Shown: positions 1-13,200 of the stretch, piece by piece
How positions within the stretch are numbered: the stretch's first letter is position 1
How the letters are laid out: every line of letters starts with the position of its first letter
NCBI RefSeq assembly: GCF_000143415.4
Contig: NW_003314362.1
Location: 1 to 64,000 of the forward strand
Origin: Selaginella moellendorffii
Taxonomy: Eukaryota > Streptophyta > Lycopodiopsida > Selaginellales > Selaginellaceae
Direction: 5' to 3'
Length of the DNA stretch: 64,000 bases
Notes under the pieces: model-generated
The model's database searches: none
What the model was told of the DNA's origin: nothing
Seen by the model: the letters and a program-made list of their open reading frames with translations, nothing else
Translations under genes and position numbers: made by a program

Positions 1-189
1 CTGTGAGTGTGCATCTTGTTCTATGTATAAAACTTCAGTACAAGTTCAAGTTCATTCAAATTGTACAACTCGAAGAATCTTCTGGAGCTCTAGCTGCTTC
101 ATTCACGCAGGATGGGCTCAATAGAAACCAGAACGTTTTTTATTCCATGAGGCCAGGAGCACTGCAGCTTGGAATAGTTCCTGGTTCCC

Positions 190-246
190 AATATAGCCAC
201 TGGGAATAAGGATAAGGGAACACCATTTGTGAGATTTGTCAGCAGG
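190..246 (+). pseudogene. Short RING-CH-like relic
   Basis: A very short stretch reads HW, then two stop codons, then GNTICEICQQ followed by a GT donor. The second part resembles the end of a plant RING-CH (MARCH-type) E3 ligase domain, and a similar stretch recurs about 680 bp downstream with the same splice context. The stops and the absence of the rest of the domain make this a relic. The assignment rests on about ten residues and on the second copy, so it is weak. Confidence 0.35.
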
Positions 247-669
247 TAATGTCATCCGCACTAAATTTTTTGATTTTCTTACTTTCCTCATATTCGCTGA
301 TTTCAATCAATACAGAATTTATTCAATCAACTTACAAAATTTCCTTGTCATGCTCGCTCGATGTTGTTGATATTGTATGGAGTTATGCATCCAAGTCGAC
401 TGTGAGAATTCCTCATCCCTTGCTGACCATGGCAAAGTTTCTCAAGTCAGAGTTCTCCTTCTCCTACCCAGCTGTAAGTTCCATGGCACAAGGCTCTTGG
501 CTGCCATGAAATCAAAGATGTGCTGGTTGTGTTCTTTGCTCTCCACACACGGACATTGAGAGACTCAGCACTGGTTGGGCGAGTCCCATTTCTATAAGAA
601 TGGAACCAGCTCAAAACCTGTTTTTTCATGTTCAGTAGATTCTATTTTTGCCCTGCTGGGATTTTATCG

Positions 670-927
670 ATGGAGGCTTTATGGAGTGATCCTTGTGATG
701 GTGGTGGGCAGGAGAAAGACGAGACTGGGAATCCTGAAATCCCATGCTCTTGTTGCAGCAGGTTGAAGGTAGGGACTTTGTTCCTTGAGTTGTCTGAGAG
801 TTCTAAGCAATTCTTGCTCGTCCTCATTTATTTTTCTCTCTTTTGTGTTTGGTAGTATGCTCATCAAAAGTGTGTGCAGCACTGGTGCAACTAAAAAGAG
901 GACACCATCTGCAAGATTTGTCTGCAG
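670..927 (+). pseudogene. RING-CH (MARCH-type) E3 ubiquitin ligase fragment, broken by a stop
   Basis: Two exon-like pieces, 670-768 and 856-926, join in phase 0 across a short GT..AG intron. They read ...NPEIPCSCCSRLK and then YAHQKCVQHWCN, a TAA at 892-894, and KEDTICKICLQ. Plant RING-CH ligases have PCSC-x2-LKYAH-KCVQ-WC-EKG-TICEIC here, so zinc ligands (Cys pair, His, Cys) are kept while a codon that is usually Glu or Lys has become a stop. The usual first CxxC of the domain is not visible upstream, and no transmembrane or C-terminal part was recognised downstream. In an active copy this family ubiquitinates membrane proteins. The call of a broken fragment is fairly secure; whether it is ever transcribed is unknown. 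Confidence 0.6.
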
Positions 928-1004
928 GTACATCATTTACAACTTACAATTTGCTTACCTTCCTTCTGTTTGCTGATTTCAATCATTCTTTAGTTTTAAA
1001 TGCA

Positions 1005-1200
1005 GCCAAGGTAGAGCTCCATTCCTGAGAGTTATGACACAACACTTAAGAACTTAACTGCAAATGTGGATTTCCGCACAAGGGTCACCAACCTGTCGCT
1101 GCTTCCATCGCTGCATGATGTTTGTGGTCATGAGAAAAAAACAAAAGCTGCAGAACGCACAGCTTAGAATCAAAGTTGTAAGTCTCAGTAGCAACTGGTA
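1005..1200. repeat. Diverged direct repeat, copy 1
   Basis: This block recurs in diverged form at 1530-1766. Shared landmarks are a 15-bp identical core at 1011-1025 and 1535-1549, an AAGGGTCAC-x-AACTGTCxCT segment ending in TGCATGAT, and a GAATCAAAG-TGTAAGTCT segment at 1166 and 1732. The spacing of about 525-565 bp indicates an old tandem duplication that followed the RING-CH fragment. No coding potential was recognised. Confidence 0.6.
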
Positions 1201-1529
1201 GTAGTAACAAGGTAAGAAACTTTGTTGTTTAGGCCGGCTGAGATTTCTAAGCAAGTTTCTGGCTTTGCTTGTGTTCTATGATTCTTATGATCATTTTTTC
1301 ATTTTTTTTTTCTTTTTCTTGGTGTTTGGTGCCTCACCGCTGTTTTGCAGCTTTTTAAATGCTATATAGCGCCAATCCAGTTTCATGCCACTCCTATTGC
1401 TCTCTCCCTAATGACCACTCGAGGTATGTGTACTTTTTCTTTTCCTTGACATGCTTACTCGGATTCTTCATTGTTTAGTTTATAATTTTTTTTTTATAGT
1501 GCTGTTTTTCATTAAGCAATTTCTGTGAA

Positions 1530-1766
1530 GCTGAGGTAGAGCTCCATTCATAAGAATTGTGCTCAAGAACTTTCATAGAAGGGTCACTAAACTGTCACTA
1601 CCACCATCACTGCATGATATCTGTGATTTTATGGCTCAAACTTGTCATGAGAAAAAACAGTTAGTGCAGTAAAGAAATGACTAAAAAGGCATGAAGGAAT
1701 TGCAAACCTGGTAAAGCTGTATAATACACATTGGAATCAAAGCTGTAAGTCTTGGTAGCAACCTAT
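1530..1766. repeat. Diverged direct repeat, copy 2
   Basis: Second copy of the block at 1005-1200, in the same orientation, with small insertions between the matching segments. It suggests local duplication followed by drift. Confidence 0.6.
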
Positions 1767-1890
1767 AAAAATAAACATGCTAAAACAAATTAAGAAAAAG
1801 AAATAGTTTAAACAATTATAGTTACAAATACATCTTTTCAAATTGAAAATATTCTCTACTACTCCCAGCAGAGCTGGGATCCCTGCTAGT

Positions 1891-1983
1891 AAGTAAAAAT
1901 GGATATTCTTAAAATGGAATATGTGACGCCGATGCCAAAATAGCAACTTTAAATAAATGAAACGTACCATCTACATATCAATC
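1891..1983. repeat. Composite repeat: 67-bp unit joined to 31-bp unit
   Basis: Bases 1891-1957 match 2451-2517 almost perfectly over 67 bp, and bases 1953-1983 match 2273-2303 over 31 bp. The copy here carries both units joined through a shared ATAAA, while downstream they lie apart and in the reverse order. All copies are in direct orientation. No terminal inverted repeats or coding sequence were seen. Confidence 0.75.
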
Positions 1984-2272
1984 AAAGGTGTTGGATAAGG
2001 AACAAATGTAGGTTGCGGCTTTTGGTAGGAGGTTTTTTGGTCCCTCGCCAGGCTCGACGCCACCGTTGCTGCAATTGGCCGGAATATCTTGGTCATCCTG
2101 GAACATCTCAAGTTAGAATCGCAGGACGACAATAGGGGGGTCGAGACTCTTTTACCAGATGATATTCTCTGTTGAGTACTTTTTCCATAAGTGTGACTCT
2201 TTTCTTCACGAACTCGGTAATTCTACGAACTCTACAAACAGAGATAAATCCCTTCCTAGGGTTAGAAATAGG

Positions 2273-2303
2273 ATAAATGAAACGTACCATCTACATATCA
2301 ATC
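2273..2303. repeat. 31-bp direct repeat copy
   Basis: Identical by eye to 1953-1983. It lies in non-coding DNA between the other repeat copies. Confidence 0.7.
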
Positions 2304-2450
2304 TGCAAAGCATTCTTAAGCAAAGCATTCCCTCCCAGTCGATGGAGCGGTTGCAAATCTAGAATTGAAACAGTACCTCCCATATTGCCATCTTGGCCGT
2401 CTATATCAATCGTCACAGATTTGGACAGTCAGATTAATAGTATCTGCCAT

Positions 2451-2517
2451 AAGTAAATTTGAATATTCTTAAAATGGAATATGTGACGCCGATGCCAAAA
2501 TAGCAACTTTAAATAAA
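2451..2517. repeat. 67-bp direct repeat copy
   Basis: Near-identical to 1891-1957, with differences only in the first dozen bases. The flanking 2518-3420 is non-coding as far as can be read; it holds no recognisable gene or RNA. Confidence 0.75.
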
Positions 2518-3424
2518 GAGTTTGATGATTTGTGGCACTTAGCATCAAACACTTTGAATAAAAATCTCTAAAATAGAAAAAGAAAAGAAAATTAATTAAG
2601 CCTTGAAGTTTATTCCACTGGCCCTGGTGTTGAAAGGAGGGCACCCTAAACCATCTAGTCTCTCTACTGTAATCAAACTCCATGCTAAATAGCTCCAAAT
2701 GCATCACTCAAGTCCCATTTTGCTCTGGGCTTGGGCTTGGGCTGGATATTTAAAGAATGTCTCACTTTGGAGGATCAAGCGATTGTGGTGCAAAGAGTAC
2801 CCATAGACTGCTTGCAAGAAAAGGTGACACAGCCCCAAAAATAGCTGACGTGATTTGCTGGAGAGAGAAGAGACGAAAAGAAAGAAACATTAGAACACAG
2901 AGAAAAGAAAAGTAGTAGCAGTGTGACTTTCTTGTCCATTTTTTTTGCTAAGTTTTGTTGGAAGAACATATTTGCTGAACTCATGGCCTTGTGTCCTAAA
3001 AATGGTGTGAAATGAAGGTGAAAAAACTAATGAAGTAGTTGGAGTATCAATAGCAATGCCACCTGGAAACTACTAAACACTAAATGATAGGAAATGACTG
3101 TGTAAAAAAAGATGATATGAAAAGAACTTTGAGAAACTCTAGAGTCACAAGCTTCAGGGAGAAACGAGATCGATGCAGCCTTGAGGCCAGAACCCAGGCT
3201 AAAGAAAAGAAAGATCACACTGCGGCATGCCCCAAATAATATTATAGACATGAAGATTGTTAAGCACGTGATGGTGGTGGTTTTTTAAAGTACTGTTTGA
3301 AAACATGTGAAGCTTACGTCAAGCCAGACGCATAAAGCCAAGGTTCGATTCCCAGTGTCATTAGTTTTAGGGCTTTAGGCAAGGGGATACCAAGAGTTTG
3401 GTGCAAAACAGAGGAAAGAAAAGG

Positions 3425-4155
3425 ATGTTCAGACATACTTATCAGACAGGATGCCTGTCCATTTTGTACAGCCTAAGGTGAGCTTCTTGTGTGGAGCGCT
3501 GACCTGTGGTTGGCCACCACTACAGGGGGAAGAATCCTCTCCAGTCGTGGAAGAGGCACGGTGAGCAGCACTTCGTGCATGGATTGACGGGAAATGAGTG
3601 GGGGTGTATAAGTGCGTATGGTGACGTTAAGAGCGTCCGGGACGAGGACATTGAGTCCTATGTTGTGGAGATTATGGGGGCGAACGTTCAGATGACAGGC
3701 ATCACTTGTCCACGGGACAATTCTGACTCTCTCGCCGTTCGGCTCCCTTTTTTCGTTATGATCGTCAAGAACATGAAGCGCTACTTCATGTTTGAAGTCG
3801 AGGTGATTGACGACAAAAACAAGCACCGCCGCTTCATTGCCTCCAATTTCCGGGTAAGAAATGCCCAGAACTGGAATGCGAAACATGTGTTGGCTTTTGT
3901 TGGCAGACAGCAACTCGCGTTGGTCAGTCCGTGTGCTTGATGCCTGTCACCTTGGACGTTGGGTGGAACCAGGTGCACTTCGACCTTCCTGGCTGCACCC
4001 GACTTGCCTACGGTACCAACTACAGGGAAACCGTCCGAGTGAGGGTGTTTGCCAACTGCAGAATCCGCTCGGTCTTTTTCTGCGACCGAATATATGCCGA
4101 GGAAACGCTGCCGCCCGAGTACAAGCTCTTCCTGCCAATTCAGGTAAAAGCCTAA
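3425..4155 (+). CDS. CFAP20: BUG22/CFAP20 ciliary protein (DUF667), three exons
   Basis: BUG22/CFAP20 is a small, very conserved inner-junction protein of axonemal doublet microtubules. Exons read as 3425-3477, 3526-3853 and 3907-4155. Exon 1 gives MFRHTYQTGCLSILYSL, the family's diagnostic start; later exons give ITCPRD, LPFFVMIVKNMKRYF, DDKNKHRRFIASNF, the GWNQ segment, AYGTNYRETVRV, ANCRIRSV and LPPEYKLFLPIQ. About 209 residues result against roughly 193 in the family. The excess is about 17 residues between the SW that follows PLQ and DVKSVRDEDIE, and the protein is more divergent than is usual for this family. No phase-consistent intron removes the insertion. The stop is a read-through of a possible GT donor after LPIQ, so the last residues could differ. 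It is convergent with the dynein gene, 131 bp away. Confidence 0.85.
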
Positions 4156-4286
4156 ATTCAGCTTCACCCTTCCTGGACTGGTACTTTGCAACAGCGAAAG
4201 CAGTGGATTGATCTACCCAGCCAACAGCAGACAGCTGCATACGTACCGCACTCCAAACGTTGTGTGGCTTAATGGCCTTGGCACCA

Positions 4287-7200
4287 TCAGTAGTCGATGT
4301 TCATGGACAGAGCAACTCCTTGCAGAACCCAATGTGACGTGTGTTCCTCAGTAGCCAAGTCCGCTTCAAAGATGAGTCCCACGCCCATAGCGTTTCGGCG
4401 TGCCTGTGTGACGTAAACAGGCGTTCTAAACGTGTTTTGAAGCTTGATCTTGCTGGCCTCCATGGGAATGATTTCCAATATTGGCAGCTCGACAACGAGC
4501 TGCTTTGGATCCTGGGGAGACAAGCAACGTTAACGCTTCTCTTCCACTGGCGTTGACTAGTACCTGTCGCTTGAGAAACGACTTTTCCAGATCCCAATTG
4601 GCGCCTTCCAGGTAGAGGCCAGTGACATAGCATCCATGCTTGGGCTTCTCCGGGACTTCATCAATGCTTTTGAACTTGGTCACCTGTGGAGCATCTTTAA
4701 ATGACAAGCAAGGAAACGGTATAAACAAAAACCTTGGTGTAGATAGTGGACTTGTCTAGTGGCCAACCGCGGTCCCTGCACGCAGTTTGAACAAGTGCAG
4801 CAATATATGTTTCGGGAATCTGGAGTCCCGACAGCCACATAACTTTCGGCTCCCCGTGCTCGGCCCAATTTTTGTATTGTTGATCTCGCCGCAACAACCA
4901 CACAATCCAAGCTGCAAGCATCTTCTCTGTCTGTGTTTTATTTTTTATTTAATTTCCAATGCATTAACATTAACCAACACATCAATAATACGGATTTCAT
5001 AAAACTGATCTATACCTGAGAGGTTAGCCTGCGCCACATGTTTGGAAGCTGCCCATTAAACAAAGCCGTTGAGAGCTCGTCTAAGTCTTTGCTCATCCCA
5101 ATCTCTCCAGCAAGTGCTTTCTTGAGCTTCCGAAGGCTCTCTGCCATGCTGGTAATAAGCCTGTTCCATCTCTCAATCTCTTGGAGAAGCACAACCTGGG
5201 GCAGGCATCCAAGAAGTTGACAAACAATAGCAGACGTGACTTACTTGCACGGGCGTAGGGACTCCAAATCTTTTCTTCAACACAGGAAGATCAAAAGGCA
5301 CAGGAAGCTTGGACAGTATATCTGACGCCACACGCTCAATGATGTCCTCTCTTCTCACCCCGCCTCCACTGTCCCCTCCACGAGGCTGCAAGTCCACAAG
5401 GTCTTTCCACAGGTTCTTGGTCGTATTGGTGTAGTAGCTAATATCGGCATTGGAGTGGAGACCAAACACCTCAGGCGTCTGGACTATTGGTAGGGAGTCA
5501 ATGTAATTGGTGTAGTTCTCTCTGGGCCCTGCAGGAGGAAGCATATAGCCAGAGCCATCGTCTTTGGTGTAGAAAAAAAAGGGATGGAACTTGTCAAACA
5601 AAAAGTCCCCCAGGTATTCATCCAGGTAAGTTTTCAAGATCCTCCGGTCGAACGAGTCCGAGACACGCCCTCCATACATGGCCTCACCAATGAGGTAGCG
5701 CAGCGTGCCCCACGGTATGGTGTCATCCCTGTTATCAAAAGCCTTCCGCAGGTACGTGGAGATGAGCAACAGGCTGTGCAGGAGGGAAGGCGAGGGGTTA
5801 AGCACGCGGAGCTAGCGCAAGAGCTCACCTGATGCGAAGGTCGGTCTCGTTAAAGTCGTAAGGGACATTCCATCCAAGCCTTCCGTACTTTCGCCGCTCT
5901 TGCACCACTGCATGGAAAAAGGCAACCACAAACACCTGCACATATACAGAAGTCAAGGTGGCGTGAGTGCCTCCGAGAGCAGAGACCCACCTGCGGACGG
6001 AAAGCAAAGTGTGGGCAGTCAGCAAGCATCTCTTCGGTGATTTTGGCGTACGATGATCTCAAGTTGAGCTTGAGCCCGTTGGGGGGCTCCGTGACAACTT
6101 TTAAGCTGCGCTGCAGGATGCCAAGAGGGAAAGTTGACGTCGGCTCCGTGGTGAGCCAAAGCCTGAATTCGGGATGAGGTTTGGTTATCTTCTCAAGGAT
6201 CTTTTCCAGCGTCTTTAGCCAGGACGGGAGCAGATGACAATTTTGAAGCATGACCCACAGGCCACGGCCGGAGCCCGACTCGAGTGTCTCTGCTGCCTTT
6301 GGCCCCATTCCCTGTCCCAGAGCCATATACTTGAGCTTTGCACCGGGCTTGAACCCCATCTCCTCTCCCAGGTTGAAAACGTCGAAAGCTGGGTCAGCAC
6401 CAGGGCTAAGAATGAAGACGATGGGCGTCAATGCCGAGCTTTGGCGGTGTATGCTCTTGTAGTCGAGCACCGGAGGCATGACATACTTCTCTCCCATCCG
6501 GTCTATCACGTACCGCTGCAGTTTAACAAGTGATCAAACACGTTGACCAGCAAACAATTAGCATTCAATTTTACCGTGACAGCGACCGTGATCCTGTCGA
6601 TGCGGAAGCAGCGTAAGACGCAGAGCTGCTCGAAAAGATTGAGCTTGTCGTTGAATTGTCCTGGCATGGATGCCATCTCTGGCTGATCTTCCTCGTACCA
6701 TGACTTCCATTCCGGTCCATTCTCCGAGAAGTGGTCTACTAGAGCTTTGAACTGCGGGCCCAGTTCCATCATCTCCACGACATCTTGCCACCCCGTGTCC
6801 GGAAACCAGTCGTGTGGCTTTGGCAGGGGCGATTTCTCCAGAGACAGGTTGCCCTTGAGGAAGAACTGCAGCTGAGCATGATCCATTCCTGTCTCCCCGT
6901 CGATGATCCTGGTTGTTAGCTGGAAGGAGAGCATCAACTTGTGCTTCTCAAACAGCCCCGTGCACGTATAATTGTACACGTCGTATGTGACAGCGTCGAT
7001 GATGCTGCGTAGCCGCGCATCTAGTGTGGGTTCCCGCTTGCTCGTGGCCAGTGATATCTCAAACACTTGCAGAAAGGATGCCAGCGAGTACTCGTACATG
7101 TTGTTGATAGCGGAGAGGCCGGACATGACAAAAAAGAGGATGGCACCCCTCTTGGCAGCCGGGGAGTACCTCAGGCGCAGCTGCACACGAACCAGAAAAA

Positions 7201-10200
7201 CTCACACGGTTCATGGACACAACAACTTACTTGATCGATCTCTACGGACGTATCCCGGGCGAGCTTCAGCTTGTGAGAAATCTCAGATGCTTTAAGCTTC
7301 GTGTTTTCCAAAGTTGTCAGCAGTTCCTCGTTATCCAGAATGTTACCCGTGGCATTGCTTAGTTCCTGACAGACCGGAGTGGAAACGCAGTCATTGCAGG
7401 TTTACGTAGGAACGAACACCAGGCATACCCGCAGAAGGGTGTCTTCGAGCTGTTTCAACAGCGCCTTGTTCTCGCTAGTGTCCCTCACAAGCTCTTCTCT
7501 TTGTTCCTCAAGGTCGGGTCTTTCATGTCTTACCTGTTGAAAAGCAAAAAAGAGCGTCAAACTCAGAAAGCTGGCCAGCTTACCGTGGCATTTAGCAGCT
7601 GCGACTGCAGCCCTTGTTCAGTGACGCCATAGTTGATGATCATAGTCTTTCCGGATATTTCTGGGCCATAGTGAGGATTCGGAAGCTTGCTTATTAAATA
7701 CAGCCTAAAGTTGTCGTCCTGTTTGCCGCTGAACAGTCAAAAACAAATACAGTCCTGGAAGATTGTATGCTCACCCATTCGACGTCTTTATCCCCGAGCT
7801 TGACACTTTTCCTTGCACCACCAGCAGATGTGAATGTTCTTTCTAGAACCGGATCTATGACAGGGTCTATATACTCGTCCACATTTTCAAACATAAATGG
7901 AAACCCATACTGGATTGCCATCTCAAGCTGCTTCACGAAGTCAGAGTCATTGAAGGTTTTCACCCGGCCCTCAAGCTGCTTGCCCTCCTTCTTTTTTATC
8001 CAGGATATGGCCTGCTCAGCAAAAGAAGCGTTGGGTTGGAGTTATCACAGAACTATACCTGCATTTGCGGGTCAATGCAAAGAGGAAAGCGGGACGCCCT
8101 TGTTGTTAGTATGCCGTTCTGAATGGAGAGCTCATTCGACGGCAATCCCTCGCTGTTCCACTTGCTAATCTCAACTTCACTCGTTAAAATGTTCTCTAGG
8201 AAGAAAGGGTCTGTGCAGGGCAACTCTTTGGATCGGATGTCTGCAAGCCAGATATTTTGAATGAGCTCCGTCCTGTAGTCCATTGTAAATGCCCCGCAAT
8301 AGCTGGGAGAAAACGATAGTAGTAAGTCAACATAACCGTAGTAGCATAGTCATAGTTTAGCCAACCTCAGGAAGCTGGAGGTGACGAGGCAGTCTCCAAT
8401 CAGCTTGACTCGAGCAACAGCAAGGTCGCCCAGTTCTCGAGACCATCTCTCGTGCTCCGAGCCCAAGCCAACGATAAGACGTTCAGCAGCGCTCAAACGC
8501 TTCTCCATGAGGTCTGCTTTCTCCTTAAGTGCTTGCTGCTCTGCTGTGTTGTCCTCAAATTGCTTCTGAAGAGCTCCCAGCTGCTCAGAAAGCTGCCTCA
8601 CCTGCGCTGGAGTAAAGGGGTGCTTAAGAAACAAAGAGTTGCCTTTTTAAAAACAAACCTCCTCCTGTATTTTCTCAAGCTCCTTCTGTGCATTCTTTAG
8701 ATTTTTTTCGGCATTGGCAACCGCCAGCCTCTTGGGCTGCACAACTTTTGCTACTCCGTAGTAGTTTACCATGGCAACCACCCAGCGGAGAAGCCCAGCT
8801 CCGGCTGTGGAGATGGTACTTAGTTCGTCCAAATTCAGTTTTGGATCCTTAAAGTACTCCTTGAGAGCTCGCATCTGAAAAACACCTCTTAGCTGTGCAT
8901 GCTTGTTAGGAGACGGGGAGCGACAGAGCAACCTGCTTCTCGGTAATGGAATCCTTGTCAAACTCCATTAACGTGGCCAAAAATCTGTTGTCAGCCATCA
9001 TTGCCTTGGCACCTTTCCAAGACACGTCTTTGATGCCCCGCAAGATAACCACGCACTCGCACACCTGTATTTTGGCCCTAGTAATCTCACATCACACTAG
9101 ACAAACTGTTACCTTTTGCACTAAGATGTGAGGCTTGGCAAAAGATCTAATCTCGGTAATCTCTTCCTTTTTAAGACTGTTAAGAGCTTCAGCAGCTGCT
9201 TCCAATGCTGGTAGTGCTTCCGCAAGAGCTACCTCTGCCTCTGCTTTCTCTCTTGTTATAACCTCACTTTGCTTGGATAAATCCACGGCTTTATCATTTG
9301 CAATGCCTTGTTTTGTCTGAACTTCAGCGGTATTCTTGCTGCAGCCTTCAGTGCATAAGGCAAGCATCCAGTGCATAAGGCAAGTTTACCTGATAACTTC
9401 GAGAAGCTCGTTACATTCCTTTGTCTTGGCATCAACAACAATTTTCGCGTCCGCAAGAGTAATCTAGGAAATAGCAGATTATAGGAAAAAGTTTGTAATA
9501 GCTAGAGGTAGTGTACCTGCATTTCTGAAACCTCAACCTTCGCCTGAATCAGTTTTTGGAGACCACCATTCAGTCTTGCAGCCATATCACTGTTATTAAC
9601 CCTGGTCTTGACGAGTGACGTCCGATAGTTTTCAATAAAGTCGAGAAAGTTTTTGGGTGTGACATAGTTGTAGCGACGCATTTTCTGCTCAAAACCTGCA
9701 CTCACCTTGCACACAGATTGGTGAACCATCACCATATGCTCTAGGATATGGGGGCGCAGGTTTTCCGGGAGGTCTAACTCCGATAGAAAGACCGTAGCCA
9801 CAGAGTGAAGTGCTTCTTCAGGCCATGGTGTTAGCCAGTTTATGACACAATTGTTGACCTGAGAAATTATAAAACAAATGTGTTGGCAAAGAGAAGAAAA
9901 ATAAAAAGACGGTATACCATGCCAGGAAAGTTTCGGCAGCGGGTTCTCAAAAGTTCACCAACTGGAGACATTGCCAGAGTGACATGCAAGTTACTGCGAC
10001 AACGATGAATGAAATAGGCCCAGCAGTTTTCTTTGGTGTCGACGATTCCAGCAGCGGTGACAGCATCTCGAATCTGCATTGGAAAAGGTGAGGACAGTGT
10101 GACCGGGGTACAGCATCGAACTTACCTGGCCGATCATTCCATCCTTCTCGTCTTCCGCAAAGAGTGCGGGTACCATTCCAGAAGTTAGCATGTTGTTTAC

Positions 10201-13200
10201 AAGCTCAAGAAAACCCTCGTCCACAACGTGAGCATCTGTGAAAAGGAAGACTACAGAACGGTTCTCAACGCCCAACATGTTATACAGCTTCTTCAAGTCC
10301 TCCCTAAATGTTTCCTCGTTGTAGCCCCTGGTGAGAGTTATCTCAAAAATGCTGCATCCAGCCGTAAAGGCGGACAGCTTAGACAGGCTCTTCTTGCCAC
10401 TGCCGCCAACGCCGACGAGGAGCGCATTCCCCTGGAGCAAAAATATTGGCAAGGCGGCTAAAATCTTGTTACGCATACCTGATCAAGGCGCATGATCCGA
10501 TGAATATGCGTCAGCTGCTCCAGCGCGTCCTTGAACATGACAAGGTTCATTCTCTTGTTCGTCAAGCTGTATTCGTCCAGGATTTCTTCAAATATTGGCT
10601 TCACTACGTCGTAGTTTCCAACGTCTACGTACAGCCGCACTTCACTTTCCTTGAGAGCATTCTTGTAGTCACCATATAGGATAGGATTGCCCGCAGCATA
10701 GTCTGCTGAATTTGGCAGCTTGAGTTTGAGTAATTCCGTGAGCTTACTCTGTTTATGCAATGAGAGCTGGCCAATGAGCATGAAAAGTACGACAGCATAT
10801 CGTACCTCCACAATCTCTTTGTCTTTGTCAGAGATGAGACGATCGTAGAATATTCTCAGTGCCTCGTTCCTCCATAGCCGCACCATCTGTGCGGCATTCT
10901 TCGTTGTGTCCGGGGTAGACAGGCAGAGTCCCTCGTATATCCTGCTTAAATCTCGTAGATTAAAGATGTAGTGGAAGCGCGATGGTGTTGGAGGAAGCCG
11001 ATCAAGTATGTAGTTGTAGAGTTCCAAGGTGACGTCCGTTATGACTCGAGTACTTTCCTGCAGATACCACACAATGTTGAGGTATAGAAGAAGCAAAAAT
11101 TGACGTTAACCTTAATGTCGGACGCAAGATTCTTGGCATGAGCCTCCAAAATCGCGTTATAGATATGCGACAAGGATTGGTTGGATGGAAACTGTATTTC
11201 CAGGACGGCAAAGAGGGAGATAAATCGCGGGTCGACGTTGTTCCTTGCACCTCCAGGACGACCCATTGCGCCAACATACTGCACGTCTTTGATAAATTTC
11301 CAGTTGAGTTCCTTCCTGCCAAGGCAAGAAGCATCACTCCTCCTGGGCTCACAAAAGAGACAAGACATTTACCCTCGGTCGTATATACCTCCACGCTCAA
11401 TCAGCAGCTTCAGCATTGCAATCGGCTGCTGAGTGCCATACGTGTCAACTCTAGGCATGTTCATGTCATCAATAAACAGTATCATTTTCCTTCCAACCGG
11501 AGGCCCGTAAATGTCCTGCGGGGAGACCCAGGCACCGCTGAATGAACATTAATGGACAGGTAGAGAGCAAGCACCTTGGTTCGTTTCTCTAGCACGTCTT
11601 CAACTGTAATCTGCACGTCCATGGATGTGGTGCGACTGCTAAAATTTGAGCTCAATATCAGCGTGCTAGCTGTCGGCATAGCGCCCAAGTACTTTTGTAT
11701 GATAACGGTTTTAGCGGTTCCACTTTCTCCAACGAAGAGAACAGCTTTGCCAATCTGCACGGAGTGAAACTTCTTCGGCCACAAAGTCGTGTAAAAGAAT
11801 AGCAAGCTTACCTCCATGAACGTGTCCAAAAGCCACGTTGATCTCACGGTGTCTATGGTTGGAACCAAGATTTTGCTGAACACGCGATCAGGTGGAGGCT
11901 GCAAAGGAAGTATGCATTAGGTGAGAACAAGCAGACTGAAAAAGTAATCTACCTCATATTCCGGGACCATTAACTTCCATGACCGCCACTGAAGATCCTT
12001 GACACTGAAGCAGAAATCGTAGAGGGATTCTGCCGGCAATTGTGTGGGTGGGAGGGGATCCGCAGTACTTGTTCCCATTAGAGCCAAAGACTTGATAAAC
12101 TTGTCGAAACGCTCTCGGTCACGGACTGCCGTGGACTGCACCACTCCGGCCCCTATTGACCATACCAAAGAAAAAATAAACACAGCCTCCAGCACCTGCA
12201 AAATGCGAGAGGCGTAAACACTAAGGTCCAGATTCCTTGCATCTTTAAAACCTGTGGAGCAGTGATAGGCTGATCTTCTGTCAGGATAGCTTCTAAAAGA
12301 GTGCACAGTTGAGCAGCCATATTCAGGTTGGTAAGCGGAATTGTCAATACCAAAGGAGAAGTGATTTCCTCCTCTGTTACGCCCTCCAGCACGTATTCTA
12401 TGCATTTTTGTGCGTACTTCTCGAATAGTTCGTTCAATAATCCAGCTTCCTCCTTACTGTAACATCTAGAAATGTAAATCCAGCCAAACAAATGCAAAAT
12501 CCCTACTTGGCTCGTTTGTTGACCCATTTCCAAATATACGGTTTGAATCCCAAATTCTTAGAGTCGACAAAGACCATCCCACACCTACTTACGGTAGCTG
12601 GTGAAGCGTACTGCAAATCCGACACCTACGGGAGCAAGGAATATAAAGTAGTCAAGTAAGGGGAAAATCGAAGTCCTCGTACCTCAAAAAGCAGCTTACA
12701 ATGATTCTGCAAACGGATTCGCTCTCCATTCGGAAGAGTGAGCAGCTTGTTGTCATCCATCACACTGTTCATATCCTCTACCCACAGAGCGTCCACGTCT
12801 CCATCGAATACGAGGTAGAACCTATCGTTTCTATCTGGAGCAAGAGGCTTGTTCATTTCTCGAAATATATTTGAAAGTAGACCATCCGTCCAGTCTCGAG
12901 TCTCAGGATCTGCATACAGTTTCTTATCAAGCAAATAAAAGAAATACCATGTCCTTACCCATCAAACCGTAGAGCTCAGTCGTAGGCTGAGCCTTTGGGT
13001 TTATAATGCTCAACTTGGTTGGACAATTGAGTTTAGTCTGAGCTCGCGCAAGCGTTTGTATGATCACGCTCTTACCACCTCCGGTTGGTCCGACAACCAT
13101 GGTGGTATGTCTAGTGAGCATAGTCTCGTATAGCTGAATAACTTTATCAACCTGTTCACTCGGACCGGTCATGACCAGGTAGCCATTTTCCTGTAATCCA

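Noticed and set aside
3335-3360. A GGTTCGATTCCC motif like a tRNA T-loop or RNA polymerase III B box
   Set aside because: The flanking bases do not form a T stem, and no A box, anticodon arm or acceptor stem could be folded nearby.
10391-10414. Dynein AAA4 P-loop GVGGSGKK as a defective Walker A
   Set aside because: The lysine and following Ser are kept and AAA4 loops in dyneins vary at this place, so it does not indicate loss of function.
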